NCBI GenBank assembly: GCA_028565635.1
Contig: JAOXYB010060612.1
Location: 1 to 25,051, forward strand
Length of the DNA stretch: 25,051 nucleotides
Source of the DNA: Phoronis ovalis
Taxonomy: Eukaryota; Phoronida; Phoronidae
Reading direction: 5' to 3'
Part shown: one piece after another, positions 9,660 to 21,800 of the stretch
How positions within the stretch are numbered: position 1 is the first letter of the stretch
Layout of the letters: every line of letters begins with the position of its first letter
The notes under the pieces: generated by a model
Databases searched by the model: none
What the model saw: the letters and a program-made list of their open reading frames with translations, nothing else
What the model was told of the DNA's origin: nothing
Position numbers and translations under genes: made by a program

Positions 9660-12600
9660 TTTAGCAAATTTTACTAAAATTATCCGAAATAATTTCTGTC
9701 GGTCCTGACACTTTTTAAGCAACACCTTAATAAGTGACATTTTAATATTCTTGCTTACTACTTATGTTATAATTGTTTTATTAGAAAAAGTAAAAAAAGG
9801 TGTGAAAATGTAAATAATTTTAAACTAATGCTATACAATGTTTAAAGAAATGTTTTCTTTGAAAATTAATTGAATGGAAACTGCAAGAACAAGTAGATTA
9901 TTGAAATTCAACAAGTTAAGTATTTTCCATGCTAATACAATTTGATTATATCTGATCAATGAAATTATTTTATTTTAAAGAAGATCAATCATAAGAAAAT
10001 ATGGAAGAAATTCTTATAAGCATTGGCCAAGTAAACCAAATATTTCATGTCACATTTTTTTTAAATTTTCTTATTAAAGTTCGAGTGCGTTTATTAGTTG
10101 AACCTGAAGACATTTTTGCCATTATTGTCTGAAAGTCTTTCAAAAGGATTTATTAGACATTTTGTTGAATTAATTTTCGACATCCCCGAGAACTGTATGT
10201 AATTTTAGACGAGTAATTAAAATCTCAAGTAAGTGTATCTGAGTCGGTAAGAGAGAAACGCAATTGTTGTAGCAACAGGTAGTAAGAAAATGTACACACT
10301 GTGTAAACTACTGTTGAACGTGTTCAGAGATTTAAATTAATATTAAAAGCCGCGGAAAATGGAAAAAAATCGGCCACCTGTCTGCCGTCTTTGCATTTAC
10401 TGCTTTTGTCAGGTTGTCCTAGATCTAAATGTAATTTTTGTACACGTCGAGTTGTCTTTCGGGGAGATATTATCCGATTCCCGCAGTGGTTTTGTACACA
10501 GGAGCCAGAGGAGCCTCTTGTACTTTATCTCCGCGGTATGTAATAAATGGTCTTTATATATGTAATTGCATACCCTAGATACACTATTCCCGTTAATGAT
10601 GTGTTATTTATTTGGTAAGATATCTGTCTATTTGGACAATTATCCAGGCTGGCGCGCGACAATTGATCGAAATGATCTAGATCGAACAACAATCCAGTTG
10701 TAATTGAATTGTCCGTACAGACAGTGTTACATAATATAAAAGAGCCGTAAATTGTACATTCGGTCAAGTGTCTTGTCTACAGACGGTGAAGGTTTCAAAA
10801 TTAGTTACAAAAATGTTGTTTGAAATAAGACCATTTCCCAATGAACACGTCTTGGAGTTCCGGTTATCATAATTGCCGAGAATAAACTATATTACAGAAA
10901 AAAACATTATTTACTGCGATCGATTAATGACAATAAACGAAAGTAGCATAACATTTATTTATTTAAAATTTAACCATATGCAAATTCTTAATATATGATA
11001 TTAAAATTATACAGAGTTATGAATGATAACCAACTTGTAAATAATAAACCAAATGCCGGATGAGGTGATGAAATACGTATTCTAATTTGTATATGTATTG
11101 TATGCATTGCAGTTAGTGTCACTTTATCGGATTCACGCCTCATATAACTTAAAGTTTAATTGTTAAATAATTTTAAAAACAAATGTAAACTCTTATTAAT
11201 CTGTCAGAAACGTGTGCCAGCATACGGGTACATGTAGTAAATATAAAATTATATGTGAATTGTGTTTCTAAACAAATTTCCTGCTGAAATTGACTGTTGT
11301 CAATAAAATTATAAATTAATTGTATAAGTTAGCTACATAAATATTTTCAAAAGTGTTGGCACGCTTATATCTATTATATACAATGCTGGTATAATAATTT
11401 GAGAATATCATACCCATAAATCCACTTTACGTGAAACATCCGGGTAAGAAGAAGAATTATCTTACTTTGACAATTATTTATATGCAATTTTTGTGTTAAT
11501 TTAAAATAATGTGATGCTTATACCATTACTGTAATTATTTTTTTTACACTTTTGCTTTTTCTAAAAATGACACTTTTACTAAAAAACGATAGATCGACAC
11601 AGTTTTGCAGTGTTGCCGGAATCTATGCAAGTCCAGACTAATGACTTGACAATTTGAAACCCACATTTGTATGTAATAACCCGGCCCCGCATATGAAGGC
11701 TTCCACCACATTACACAAGGATCAATTATCGCTGTACTGTAAGTATATCTATAATAATAAATTAAAATAATTTAGAGAAAGAGATCCTTGATCTATACCC
11801 AATTTGTACAGTGGCACGCAAACTGCTGACTGTATGCATTTCATATGAAAACAATCAAATTTACTGTAGTAAAAGCCATGGTCTTGAGCTTATTCATTAG
11901 GAAATTTTTGTCGTCTTTATAGCCTGCTCGATTTTTATGGCAATTGGAAAATGAGAACAATTAATACAATCTAGGGTTCTGTGGCATATTTTTCGTTAAC
12001 GTTCATTCATCAAAATGGGTATGAACAGGTTTTTTTTTGGATTGTAAAACTAATTTTCAAATTTTGTTACGAAAAAATTAACTGGAAAAAGTCAAAACGA
12101 CGGATATATTTGAAAATGTTCACATTTCATTTTTTCAATATTATATAGGATTTTTGAATAAAACATATAGATACATTCATTGTATCCTAATCCAATGGTA
12201 GTTGGATATCAGTTTTTACTTTAAAAACTTGGAAACAAAGACACTCTTAGATTTCTGTGACATCATTAAAGGGAGACAGGAAAAAGGCACGGTGACGTTT
12301 CATTTGAAATATAATTCTATAACACTTTCATCATACTTAAAGCTCTTAAGAAGTCGCGTGCAAGTACTTGAAAGAACAACTTACAAAAAAATTTACAACA
12401 TAATTTGCATAAACAAATTGAGTGGACCCCTTCTGAAGCCGTGAGCGCCTCCCTTTCCGAAAACTGTTTTGTGCTTATAGAAAAATAAATATTGGCACAC
12501 CCCCCTTGGGGAAGATCCTGGATCCACCTTTGTTTTGTCTAACTCTAAATGTGCACAGTGAGTATAAGCTAGTATACTAACTCATTTCGTGGTGTACGTA

Positions 12601-15080
12601 ACAAAAACAAACAACACTTAGAATGTATTTTGACAGAATAAAATATCCGGACATAAAACCTGAGTGTGTACGTAAAAAAATGTAGGTCATATGGAAATTT
12701 TAAAGTGCATGCTAATAATTACCTTTAAATGGGATACTATTTACTCGTACATTTTCGACCGAGAAGCTGGCGAGCCTCGCTATGTAATTCATCTAATTTT
12801 GAATTTGATTTATTATTTAGTAGCTAAATGTGTTTAATGTAATATGTAAGACTCACAACAATTTGATAAGTTGCATTCTGTTTTTGTGTTTTATCTTGTT
12901 TTTGTTTGTAAATGTGTTGGTTTTCTTCGCAATAAAAAAAGATTAACAATTTCCAGTTGTTTTTTATTACAGAAATCGCTATAAATAATCCAGATATCGT
13001 TCGCCGAGCTGCCCAGCTAACATAGCCCTTCTTCCTTGTCAGAGACTACAGACCGGGGCACAAAGGATAGAACGCTTAGTGAACCCCTTAAAAAGAGCAA
13101 AAAATAAAGGTATCTGCCAAAAATCTCCCATCAGAAAATAATGATAACGTTCAAAAATAATTGGCTTGTTCCGTTTACCTTGTGAAAAGAGTAGTTACAT
13201 GTATGGTTTCAATTTCTCAGCTCAGCTTGCTAACAATTTCATGTACAATTATTACAGTATGGTATAATTTACTAATAAACACTTATCTACAAAATAATTT
13301 GTTGACTTTTTTTCATGGTGTAGATTCACCGTGGTAGATTCAAATACCAGATAACTTTCTAATCATCAGTGCTGTTTATCAAAGTGAATTTTCCGACGAC
13401 GAGAGATAACGTCTCGGAATAAATAGTCGCATAAATTAGCATTCTTCGTACACATTACTACCATTTTTGCAAGAGGCTTTTATAGACCAGTATAGATCTA
13501 CAACCAACTCCTACTAATTACGCTATGTTATCCCTGCACGTTAAATTAGGGCAACATAGATACTATGAGATAATATTATTATCGTTTAAATTCTTACTGT
13601 GTAAACATGTCTTGGACACCTTCGAAAGATTTCGTTATCACACCGACCTGTTATTTCCGCACTGTTCTCATGCAGAGTGTTACATTGTGCACTACTATAT
13701 CATCGCAGGTTGTGATTACAAGTTAGTATAAACTTGAATTCTTTTCTCTAAAGTATTAAAGATAACATGTAGTTTAAAATTCCGTAGATCGAAGTAGTTA
13801 GTGTGATCGCGTTTTTGTAATAAATCGCTACGCGCTGAACTAATTGCAAAGCTATATATACAAATACATAATATTTCATGCTACTTTCTTAGGAAGGTCA
13901 AATTAAATTAAAGTCTTTTTATAATAACAATATAATAGCAAATTATTTTAATTTCTTATGGGTAATTATTGAAGTGGTTATAAAACTCCACCAGACGTTT
14001 TGGCAACTCGATATAAACCGGATGATGTACAACGCATCATAAAAAAAAGGTTTTGTTGTTTTCATTGTGAAACATGATACACGAGGCAAACAAGTATGAG
14101 ACTGTAATTTGTCTTTTCTGTTACACAATGCCTCTCAATGGATTGCAATGATACTCGTGCAAATGACTAATTGTTGTAAACTTTATTTGACTTTTTTTTG
14201 CAGAATTTGTACACCAAATTTAGCTGTTGTCCGGCATTTAACAAAATTATTCAAAAAAATGAATATTGACACCAAAATATACACAATGGTTATATATCTA
14301 CGGCTGCTTAAGAAAATAATAACATTCACAAATAATTTCTGAAACAACCATGCTTAATTCGCACATAAATTAGTTACATAGTATTATTCTGCTGATTCTT
14401 GGTGTTCGATTTCTTTCCAAATTCTTAAGGTTGACTTTTTACGATTTAAGCGTACCTTTGAAGTCGCTATTTCTATGAATTTCTTGCATGCAGCTTCTGT
14501 AATTTTGTATATTTTTATCAAAATCTAATGCTAGTTCCAGTTCCAAAATTTAGATAATAATGCATAGACAAAGTAAAAATTCTATAGCCAAACCGGTTTC
14601 ACAATACTATTTATACATTTGCCAACAGCAGCTAAATTCAGACGTACAAATTTAGTAAAATAAAGCCAGCAGCAGGTGGTCAGAGAATTCACGGAATTTT
14701 ATTGAATGATAAACACGATACAGAAATGTGTAAACCCTAGCAGACTTTGCATTCATGTTATTAAGGGAAACGCCGAGTTCGTATCCATTAACTAAATGGA
14801 GTACAGATTTGCACATACTGCATGTTTGTTATACATCGTCCATTACACGAGCATGTTTCCATATTGTGTAACTATACTTAATAATCGCATTTTCAGCACA
14901 ATATGCCATTGCTTGCAACATCACAAGATCTCCGATGAGAATGTTTCCTTTTTAACACAACTTTTAAGTCACAAACCACCAGTAAAAACGATTGATATCA
15001 TCTCAGTGGAAGCTCAGATACCATATATAGACGTGTGGGTAGCGTTTTAGTTATTAATAAATAAACCAGAGATGCAGTGC
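9660..15080. other. Intergenic region between the bHLH gene and the DYNLT1 3' end
   Basis: About 5.4 kb with no coding exon I can support. Holdings: a GC-richer patch at about 10345-10545 with a CACCTG E-box (GGCCACCTGTCTG), the inverted repeat at 10625..10723, and C/G-rich islands near 12420-12530 (ending in GATCCTGGATCCACC, a type of sequence seen at the edges of decayed transposons) and 13000-13080. Open frames of 60-84 codons here show no domain and no splice partners. Confidence 0.5.
10625..10723. repeat. Imperfect inverted repeat around a 65-bp loop
   Basis: TGTCTATTTGGACAATT (10625..10641) pairs with AATTGTCCGTACAGACA (10707..10723) at 14 of 17 positions. The loop contains a GGCGCGCG core and the near-palindrome GATCGAAATGATCTAGATCG. 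It may be a short transposon relic or a structured regulatory element; no target duplication was identified. Confidence 0.4.
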
Positions 15081-15096
15081 AATGATAAACAATATA

Positions 15097-15102
15097 TTTA
15101 TT
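15097..15102 (-). terminator. DYNLT1: Distal poly(A) signal of DYNLT1
   Basis: AATAAA, within AAATAAATATATTG on the minus strand. It would give a 3' UTR of about 0.7 kb. Two signals suggest alternative 3' ends; which is used cannot be told here. Confidence 0.4.
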
Positions 15103-15743
15103 TATATTACTAACTTAAATTCTACAAGATAACTTTTTTACAAACAGAGAGTGAAATGGTTAGAATAGAATCTTTTTTTGTAAAATTTACATTTTTTACC
15201 ACCAGAGGGAGACACGACAGAGAATTGTCATTGTATACAAAATCCATATAAATGAATTTGATTTTTTTTACAAAGTAACTGCTCATTAAAATATAGTGTT
15301 GCAATTTCCGAGGAAAGATATGTTTTGCCAATTATTGATTAAAAAATCTCATATTCCTGTGGTATGAAGGCTGGATCCTGGATTATTTTATAAAATATCA
15401 TGTTTTCCTGCTGTCCAAATAGCAACTTGCTAAACATTATAAATACATATAAACCTAGACAATAGCATAAACAGAGGTACAAGATATGTCCCACAGCTAA
15501 GTAATAAAACAAAGTAGAGTAACAAGTTTTAGATATAAGTTTACTGATGCTTATTTACAACTGATGCTCACAGATTACTGGACAAAGCAGAAACTTCCCT
15601 ATTTGCTCACTTAGCTTTACAATGGTCATTTGCCTATAGACAACATACAAATATTCCTGTTATAATATAGATGCAAAAGATACTTGAAACAATTCAAAAT
15701 AGTACAGTAGATGCCTGAGTATGTTCATGAATAGTCCGATGGT
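15103..15743 (-). other. DYNLT1: Possible long 3' UTR of DYNLT1
   Basis: Sequence between the proximal and distal AATAAA signals, free of recognisable coding exons. It is UTR only if the distal signal is used. Confidence 0.35.
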
Positions 15744-15749
15744 TTTATT
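15744..15749 (-). terminator. DYNLT1: Proximal poly(A) signal of DYNLT1
   Basis: AATAAA on the minus strand, 29 nt after the DYNLT1 stop codon. It would give a very short 3' UTR of about 50 nt. Confidence 0.5.
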
Positions 15750-15778
15750 TCTTGACAAATGTTTTGCGATGTCAATGT

Positions 15779-15849
15779 TTAAATTGTAAGTCCAAAAACG
15801 CTGACAATACAGTACATGGTCTTATTTTCCCATCTAACAGTGCAACTTC
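15779..15849 (-). CDS. DYNLT1: DYNLT1 exon 5 and stop
   Basis: 71 nt after GATTTGTAG|. The shared codon G|GA gives Gly, then [18 protein letters not shown] and GLTI before TAA. This is the last beta hairpin of Tctex-1; the family usually ends GLSI or GLAI. Confidence 0.95.
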
Positions 15850-18800
15850 CTACAAATCAAATATTTCAGGTTTAAAAAATTGATTTAAAACAGAAAAAAT
15901 AGACAAATTACAAAGAACATTACTGCAGATGGTGCCAATAATATAGAAATTTCATGTTCTTCCATCAGTTAACTTGTACTTGTTTACAAATTTGTCATTT
16001 GACTACTGTCCAGGTATCCATAGCAGCACAATTTACCTCATAGCTTATGTGGTTATTTGATATAGGTACTTTATAACTTCTACGAGATTACAAAGAGTTG
16101 TATGTCGTTGTATCACTAATTTGATACAAAATATTATTACATTAAAAAATATTATTAATACATTATAAATGATAACAAATAACAAAAAATTCAGTAAAAA
16201 CGCAGATGTTTATCACTGGCAAATCTCTTTATAAATATTTCATAAGGTTTTAAATTGCAAGTCCAAAAAGAAAAACAATAATTGGTTTCATTTCCAATGC
16301 CGCAGAACAACTGCCATTTACTGCATTGCAAAGAAACTACATCGTATTGCCTTGGAGCATGTTTAACCTGTGGGCATGCGGGACAGCATTTCAAGATTCA
16401 TTAATTGATATCATATGCTTTATGCTTATTAATTTAATGTATACTAGACAGCACCCGTGGTAAACCACAGATCTCGATAGAGATGTAGGTCATGTAAGGC
16501 CGAGTTCAGACATGTTCACGTGACTCTCACAGGCAAAAAATAATGATGCAAGAGTTTGTTTCAAAAATGCCCCATTAAATATGATACCTATTGACCCCAA
16601 AATTTGAGGAACCCGAGCCATCGTCGATACCTACAATGTGTGAAAAGATCATGGTTCTACATGTAATAGTTTTGAAGATATTTGGTGGAAAGACAGACAG
16701 ACAGACAGACGGACACTCGAGATTTAGTAGTACAGATAGGACTATAACAAGGTCAAGTGTCACAACCAATGAGGATGAAAAACTTCAAAACAGAAATGAA
16801 ACCTATGAGTTACAAATGATTTCCAGCAGCAGAGGTTTACAAAATCTTCCTTAAAACAAGAAACCATCCATGCTATAAATCACAGATAAATTAGGAGTAA
16901 CCATGTTTAATGTCAGCAGTGGTGGGATCTTTGAGTTAAAACACAAAAATACTTGGCTCTAAATGAATATATAACACACGCATAAAAACAAGAGATCCAG
17001 TTTAATTTAATGCATAGTCCTTGTGATCTTGGTTTAGTACCAAGAACGCAGCAATAACACAACAGAGACATAAAAAATAGATATCCTGATTTTTTTTAAT
17101 ATTGTGTCCAAAGCAAAATTAGACCAAAGTGCCCACAATTTATGAAAGATTCAGATTAGGAGTTCTCAGTCTGCAAACAGCTGCGTACAATTTTAAGTGC
17201 ATTTTTTGCCTTAGTTACATTCTACTTGTAAAAAAGGGTTTTTAGTATGAGGATATAACAAATAAAAATGCAATGGGTAGAGACTGGTGTTTCATAATAG
17301 TATTTTTTATCATGTTTTTTGTATTCTCTGATCATAGCTATTGTACCATATCTCTTGTTTTGTATTATGTCTGCTTATAGGTTACTTAGCCTGGGCTAAT
17401 ACATTTGTTATTATTATCATTATTATTTTTTGCTATGAAATCAAAACAACTATTCAGAGTACACTGCAATCAATTTGTTTGAAAACACTATAAACTAGCT
17501 ATATAAAAGATGCATTCAGATGACAAAATCATTGCAAAATATGCAGAAAAGGATATTTATTATGTTCAAAGTCAATGTCCTCAAAAATATAAAAGGGCAT
17601 CAATGAAAAGCAAAACTACGGTATACATTTCGAGGAAAGCTGAAATTAATATTCAAAATATATAAAAAAAGATATACAATTTCAATTTCAACAACGTAAA
17701 TTATCCTGTTTATTATTTTCATCACATAATAATAATGATCACAGCTTATAATGATGACTTGTAAATTTTTTCATTTTATACTGCCTTTGTTTCTTTGAAA
17801 AATTAAAAAAGGGTATTTTCACCTCTATATATCCTCGGGGTTTCTTTTGTAAAAAGTGGTTCAAATATTATCGAAATATCTTTGCTTAGGGCATTGTTTT
17901 AACAATGTGGAACTGCCATGTGTGTTATGACTTTTCAAAGGAGTGAGTGAATCGGTGATTAGCAAAATGTTACTGCTACTGGCAAAGGTGCTGGTAGCTT
18001 ATGCATATTAAAATATCAAAATATAACTAAGCAACAAAAACATATTTTGTTACATTTTAAAGTTTTCGAAAATGAAGTTACACCAAAACTGAAGAAATGG
18101 GTTTATACTTCTTCACAATGGCTTACCGTCAGTGGTATTGTCCCAAAAACATGAACTAGCTGTGTGTAACCCTGCTCCATTCTTCTGCATAATGACACAT
18201 GTAACTGCAAAAAAAAAACAATGCAGAGATAGAAATTTGTTCATTTGGCTAGTTTATGATAAATGATTAATTTTAACTATTAAGTAGCTGACATCTGGCT
18301 TAATAGCAGATTCTATGATATCAAAATGTTCAATATCTTTTTTTATGTAATACTAACAAAAAGATACACTGCACAGTCATAGTGCACACCCACCAATCAG
18401 CAATATCATAAAAAATCAATTAGTTTATTATTTAAGCAGATTTTTACCATAACAGAATGAGGCTGGGAATTTAGATAAGATGGTATAATTATATTACAAT
18501 ATGACTATAGTGACATCTGGAGACAATAAGAGTAATCAACAAAAGCTTCTGTACGCAACTAAGTACATCTATACTTCCATATAATATTCAATGGGAAACA
18601 GACCACCATATGCTGTTTAGTAGGGTTTAAAATTTATTATCCGATTATTTGGGGATGTGACACTGTACTGACACCTAGAGGCAAACTTTGGGATGAGTTT
18701 ACTAACAATGACTATAAAATGCCATATGGATAACTTGCCCAATATATGGAACTAATTCCTCTTTACATTTTAATGAATTTCTATACTTTTAATCTAACAT

Positions 18801-21800
18801 TGGACTACAATCATCACCTAAATATAAGGTAGCAACAAGATATTTTTATGAAGCATACTGTCCATCAGTTGAAACAATACAAAATATTGAGGTAAACCTA
18901 CCTGCGACAAGATATAATTCTGTTTACTTTCAGTCAGCGTACACTTTTTATATTCAAATTTGCTTTGTATTATTATCCGAGTCTCATTCTAAATGGTACG
19001 TCTTTATCAAATATTTACTAAACACTAAGCAGTTAAAACCATTGGGACTGGGAAAAGGTTCAATGGGAGACTTATCACATTATTTTTCTAATAAGCTAAC
19101 ATTTATATAAGAATAAGTTTCAGTAAAACTACTAATTCGCAAACTTATCAAAAGCAGACACAGAAGGCGGGGAAAATAAGCCGCATGCATTAATTGCACT
19201 AGTAAAAAGATTACTAATTGCGTATTATGTTGCATTACTACAGATATCAACATCCTGGCAATCTAGCAGCTATACTTGTTTGTATCCAAAAGCTTTACGT
19301 TTGCACAAAATTCTACAAAGGATGTGAGAGCTAGACAGTATAAAGTTGTAGTTTCAGATATGGTAATCAGCCATCTCTTATCTTCATCATTATTGGCTTA
19401 TTGACATAACACTGGATTTGTAAACACACTGAGCACTTACTAAAGTGTTCTGAGTCAGGAATTCTCTTGTTAAAATTTATTAGCTCCTTGAACTTCATAG
19501 ACGATATGTTTCTGATTATGACAGACAAATAGCCAAGAGAAACCAGCAGGGTGATCACAGAAACTCAATAATACTTGTCCCCTAGCCTCAAGGCAGTTTT
19601 TTCAAACTGGAATTGTTTCTCCATGACCAAGAATTCTAAGTCGATCATCTCCTGTTAGTGATCCTTATTTTTTCATCTTTGCTTTTCCAATTACATGCTA
19701 TTAGCATTATGTGCTGGTGCTACCTGTCATGAACTATAATATTCCAGAAATTCAATGAATGCCTAATCATATAGTTATCATTAAAAAAACATGCAATTCT
19801 GTGTAATTTTATGTTTGGATTCATGCCCGCTGGTGCTAACATGTGATGGCAATTAAATAATATGTAAGGACTTTTTTAAACATAGATGTGCATGCTAACT
19901 TTTTTTTTACAAAGTGACAATAAAACCAGAGGTAGATCCAGTGTGCAATGGAGATCATGTCCCACTTAGCATTTTAAGTGACTACGGAATTGCTTCAGAT
20001 TAGATTTTTAATCCACCTCAGAGATAGTTATTGCAGTACAAGACAATCCACATGATGCATCCTTATTATCTGTACAATGTGAACTACATGAAACAACGGA
20101 TCAGATGTGAATAATTTGGGCAAGGTAGCATAGCAGCTTTTTGAAAGGTGGATTAACACAATATAGCATTTGTATTGTAACTTATTATGAATACCATTAA
20201 TCTCTCTGCCAACAGAGTTTCAGTTGTTCGTTCACTACAATTTATGTGGGTAGCCTGTTACTAAGTCTATAGAGTCGGACATACTTTTTTCCTTAAATAT
20301 TCTGAAAACTTTAATTATGTTTGATAGGGAATATAATGTAGTTAGATGCTATTGAATCTTGCACATTCTCAAAAAACAAACAATATGTCTGCTTTACCAT
20401 TATTCCTAGAGAGTGGCATCCATAACAGCACATACACCTACCAATATATTTGAATGGTTTTCCAAGTTTTGTGAGCTGGTTGAGGCATTGTTCTACCACG
20501 TTCGATGTCCACTGGTTGACTTTATTGTGCTGGTATGCATTGCCACCAATTGCTCCTTCTATTGACTATAAAGTAAACATAAATATAATAGCCAACTATG
20601 TACTAGTACTTTATAAGACTTTCCATCAAAATACAGAATTGTGTCTAAGGACGTTGTTAGAATTTTTCTACTTATTTATGTGAGATTTCAGAGACTACTG
20701 GTTTCATAATATAGGGACTTTTCAATAAAAAAATAAAGTATTGTTGCAATATATCCCTCTCTTACCCCACCCCCCTCTGAACACTCAGTGAACAGTATTT
20801 CCAGTGCAATTTTTCAATCGACATTTACACTACTTGGATGACATAATTCCTTGCAGAGAATATGTGGTCCAGTTGTAAAAGCATTAGCAGCATATTTCTC
20901 AGGAAGTTTTTATCACCCAGTCAACCTCTTGCTAAGCCTTGATGAATCATAACTGAGTTTTGACCACAGCTTTCATGGATAAAATCAATTTCATATCTTC
21001 CAGCCATAAATAAACTTATATTGATCAAACAACACAAATGCAATATCATAAATTATATTACTACCCTTATAACTAATTAAAGCGACTAACTGGATATTTC
21101 TTATATATGTTATTAGCATTACAGTTGATACAATAAAAACTATAGGCAAATGAACAACAGATGAAAAAGCTACTTGGCATATTTTGCGATTTGGTACATC
21201 TTGGGTGCAAAGTTTCATCAACCCTTTACCCGGGGGGGGGGGCAGTCAATATAAAAGTGGGTACGTATGTTCCAACAAAATTTCGCGTGAAAGGTATCTT
21301 TTTTGAACCGCCGATACGTAACGCGCGTTATGCGCTTAGCGTCTGTTTTTTAGCTAAAATCACAAAAAGCGGTGGTTTTTTGGAGGTGTGACACTTCATT
21401 AGGGGTGTTTTTTTCCAAAAGTCACTTCCTTAGGGGTGTATTTTTTCAAAAAACTCACTTCCTTAGAGGTGTATTTTTTGCAGAATTTCACTTCGTTAGG
21501 GCTTTTTTTTGAAAACCCATGTTGGAACATGGGTACCCACTTTCATACTGACTGACCCCCTGGGCCCTTTACTTTCCCTGAAAAATGTTTAAAATTTTCA
21601 ACAATTTCCTGATTTATCCTAACGACTCTTAAATTTGTCAACTGGGAATTACCAGACTGAGTGTGATAGAGAAAACCTAAACCTGAATTAGTCAAAGTTT
21701 CTAATATGCTACTGTAATTATACACTTAGCAAATTATGTATACCTCTTTTATAATATTGCTAACTTCATCCACAACAAATGCGGTCTGAAAAGGAAAAGA

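Larger units (their letters stand above)
20566..21743 (-). other. DYNLT1: DYNLT1 intron 2
   Basis: 1178 bp, donor GTATAC and acceptor TTTACTTTATAG. It holds the MITE at 21230..21564 and otherwise only AT-rich sequence. Confidence 0.85.

Noticed and set aside
10359-10565. 68-codon Cys-containing plus-strand frame in a GC-richer patch
   Set aside because: Cysteines do not form a known zinc-binding spacing; the patch is more likely regulatory or repeat-derived.
14796-15050. 84-codon plus-strand frame followed by AATAAA
   Set aside because: No recognisable family, no splice sites or promoter; the signal after it is in generally AT-rich sequence.
16591-16854. 87-codon plus-strand frame containing TDRQTDGH
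   Set aside because: It is the translation of the AGAC microsatellite and repeat block.
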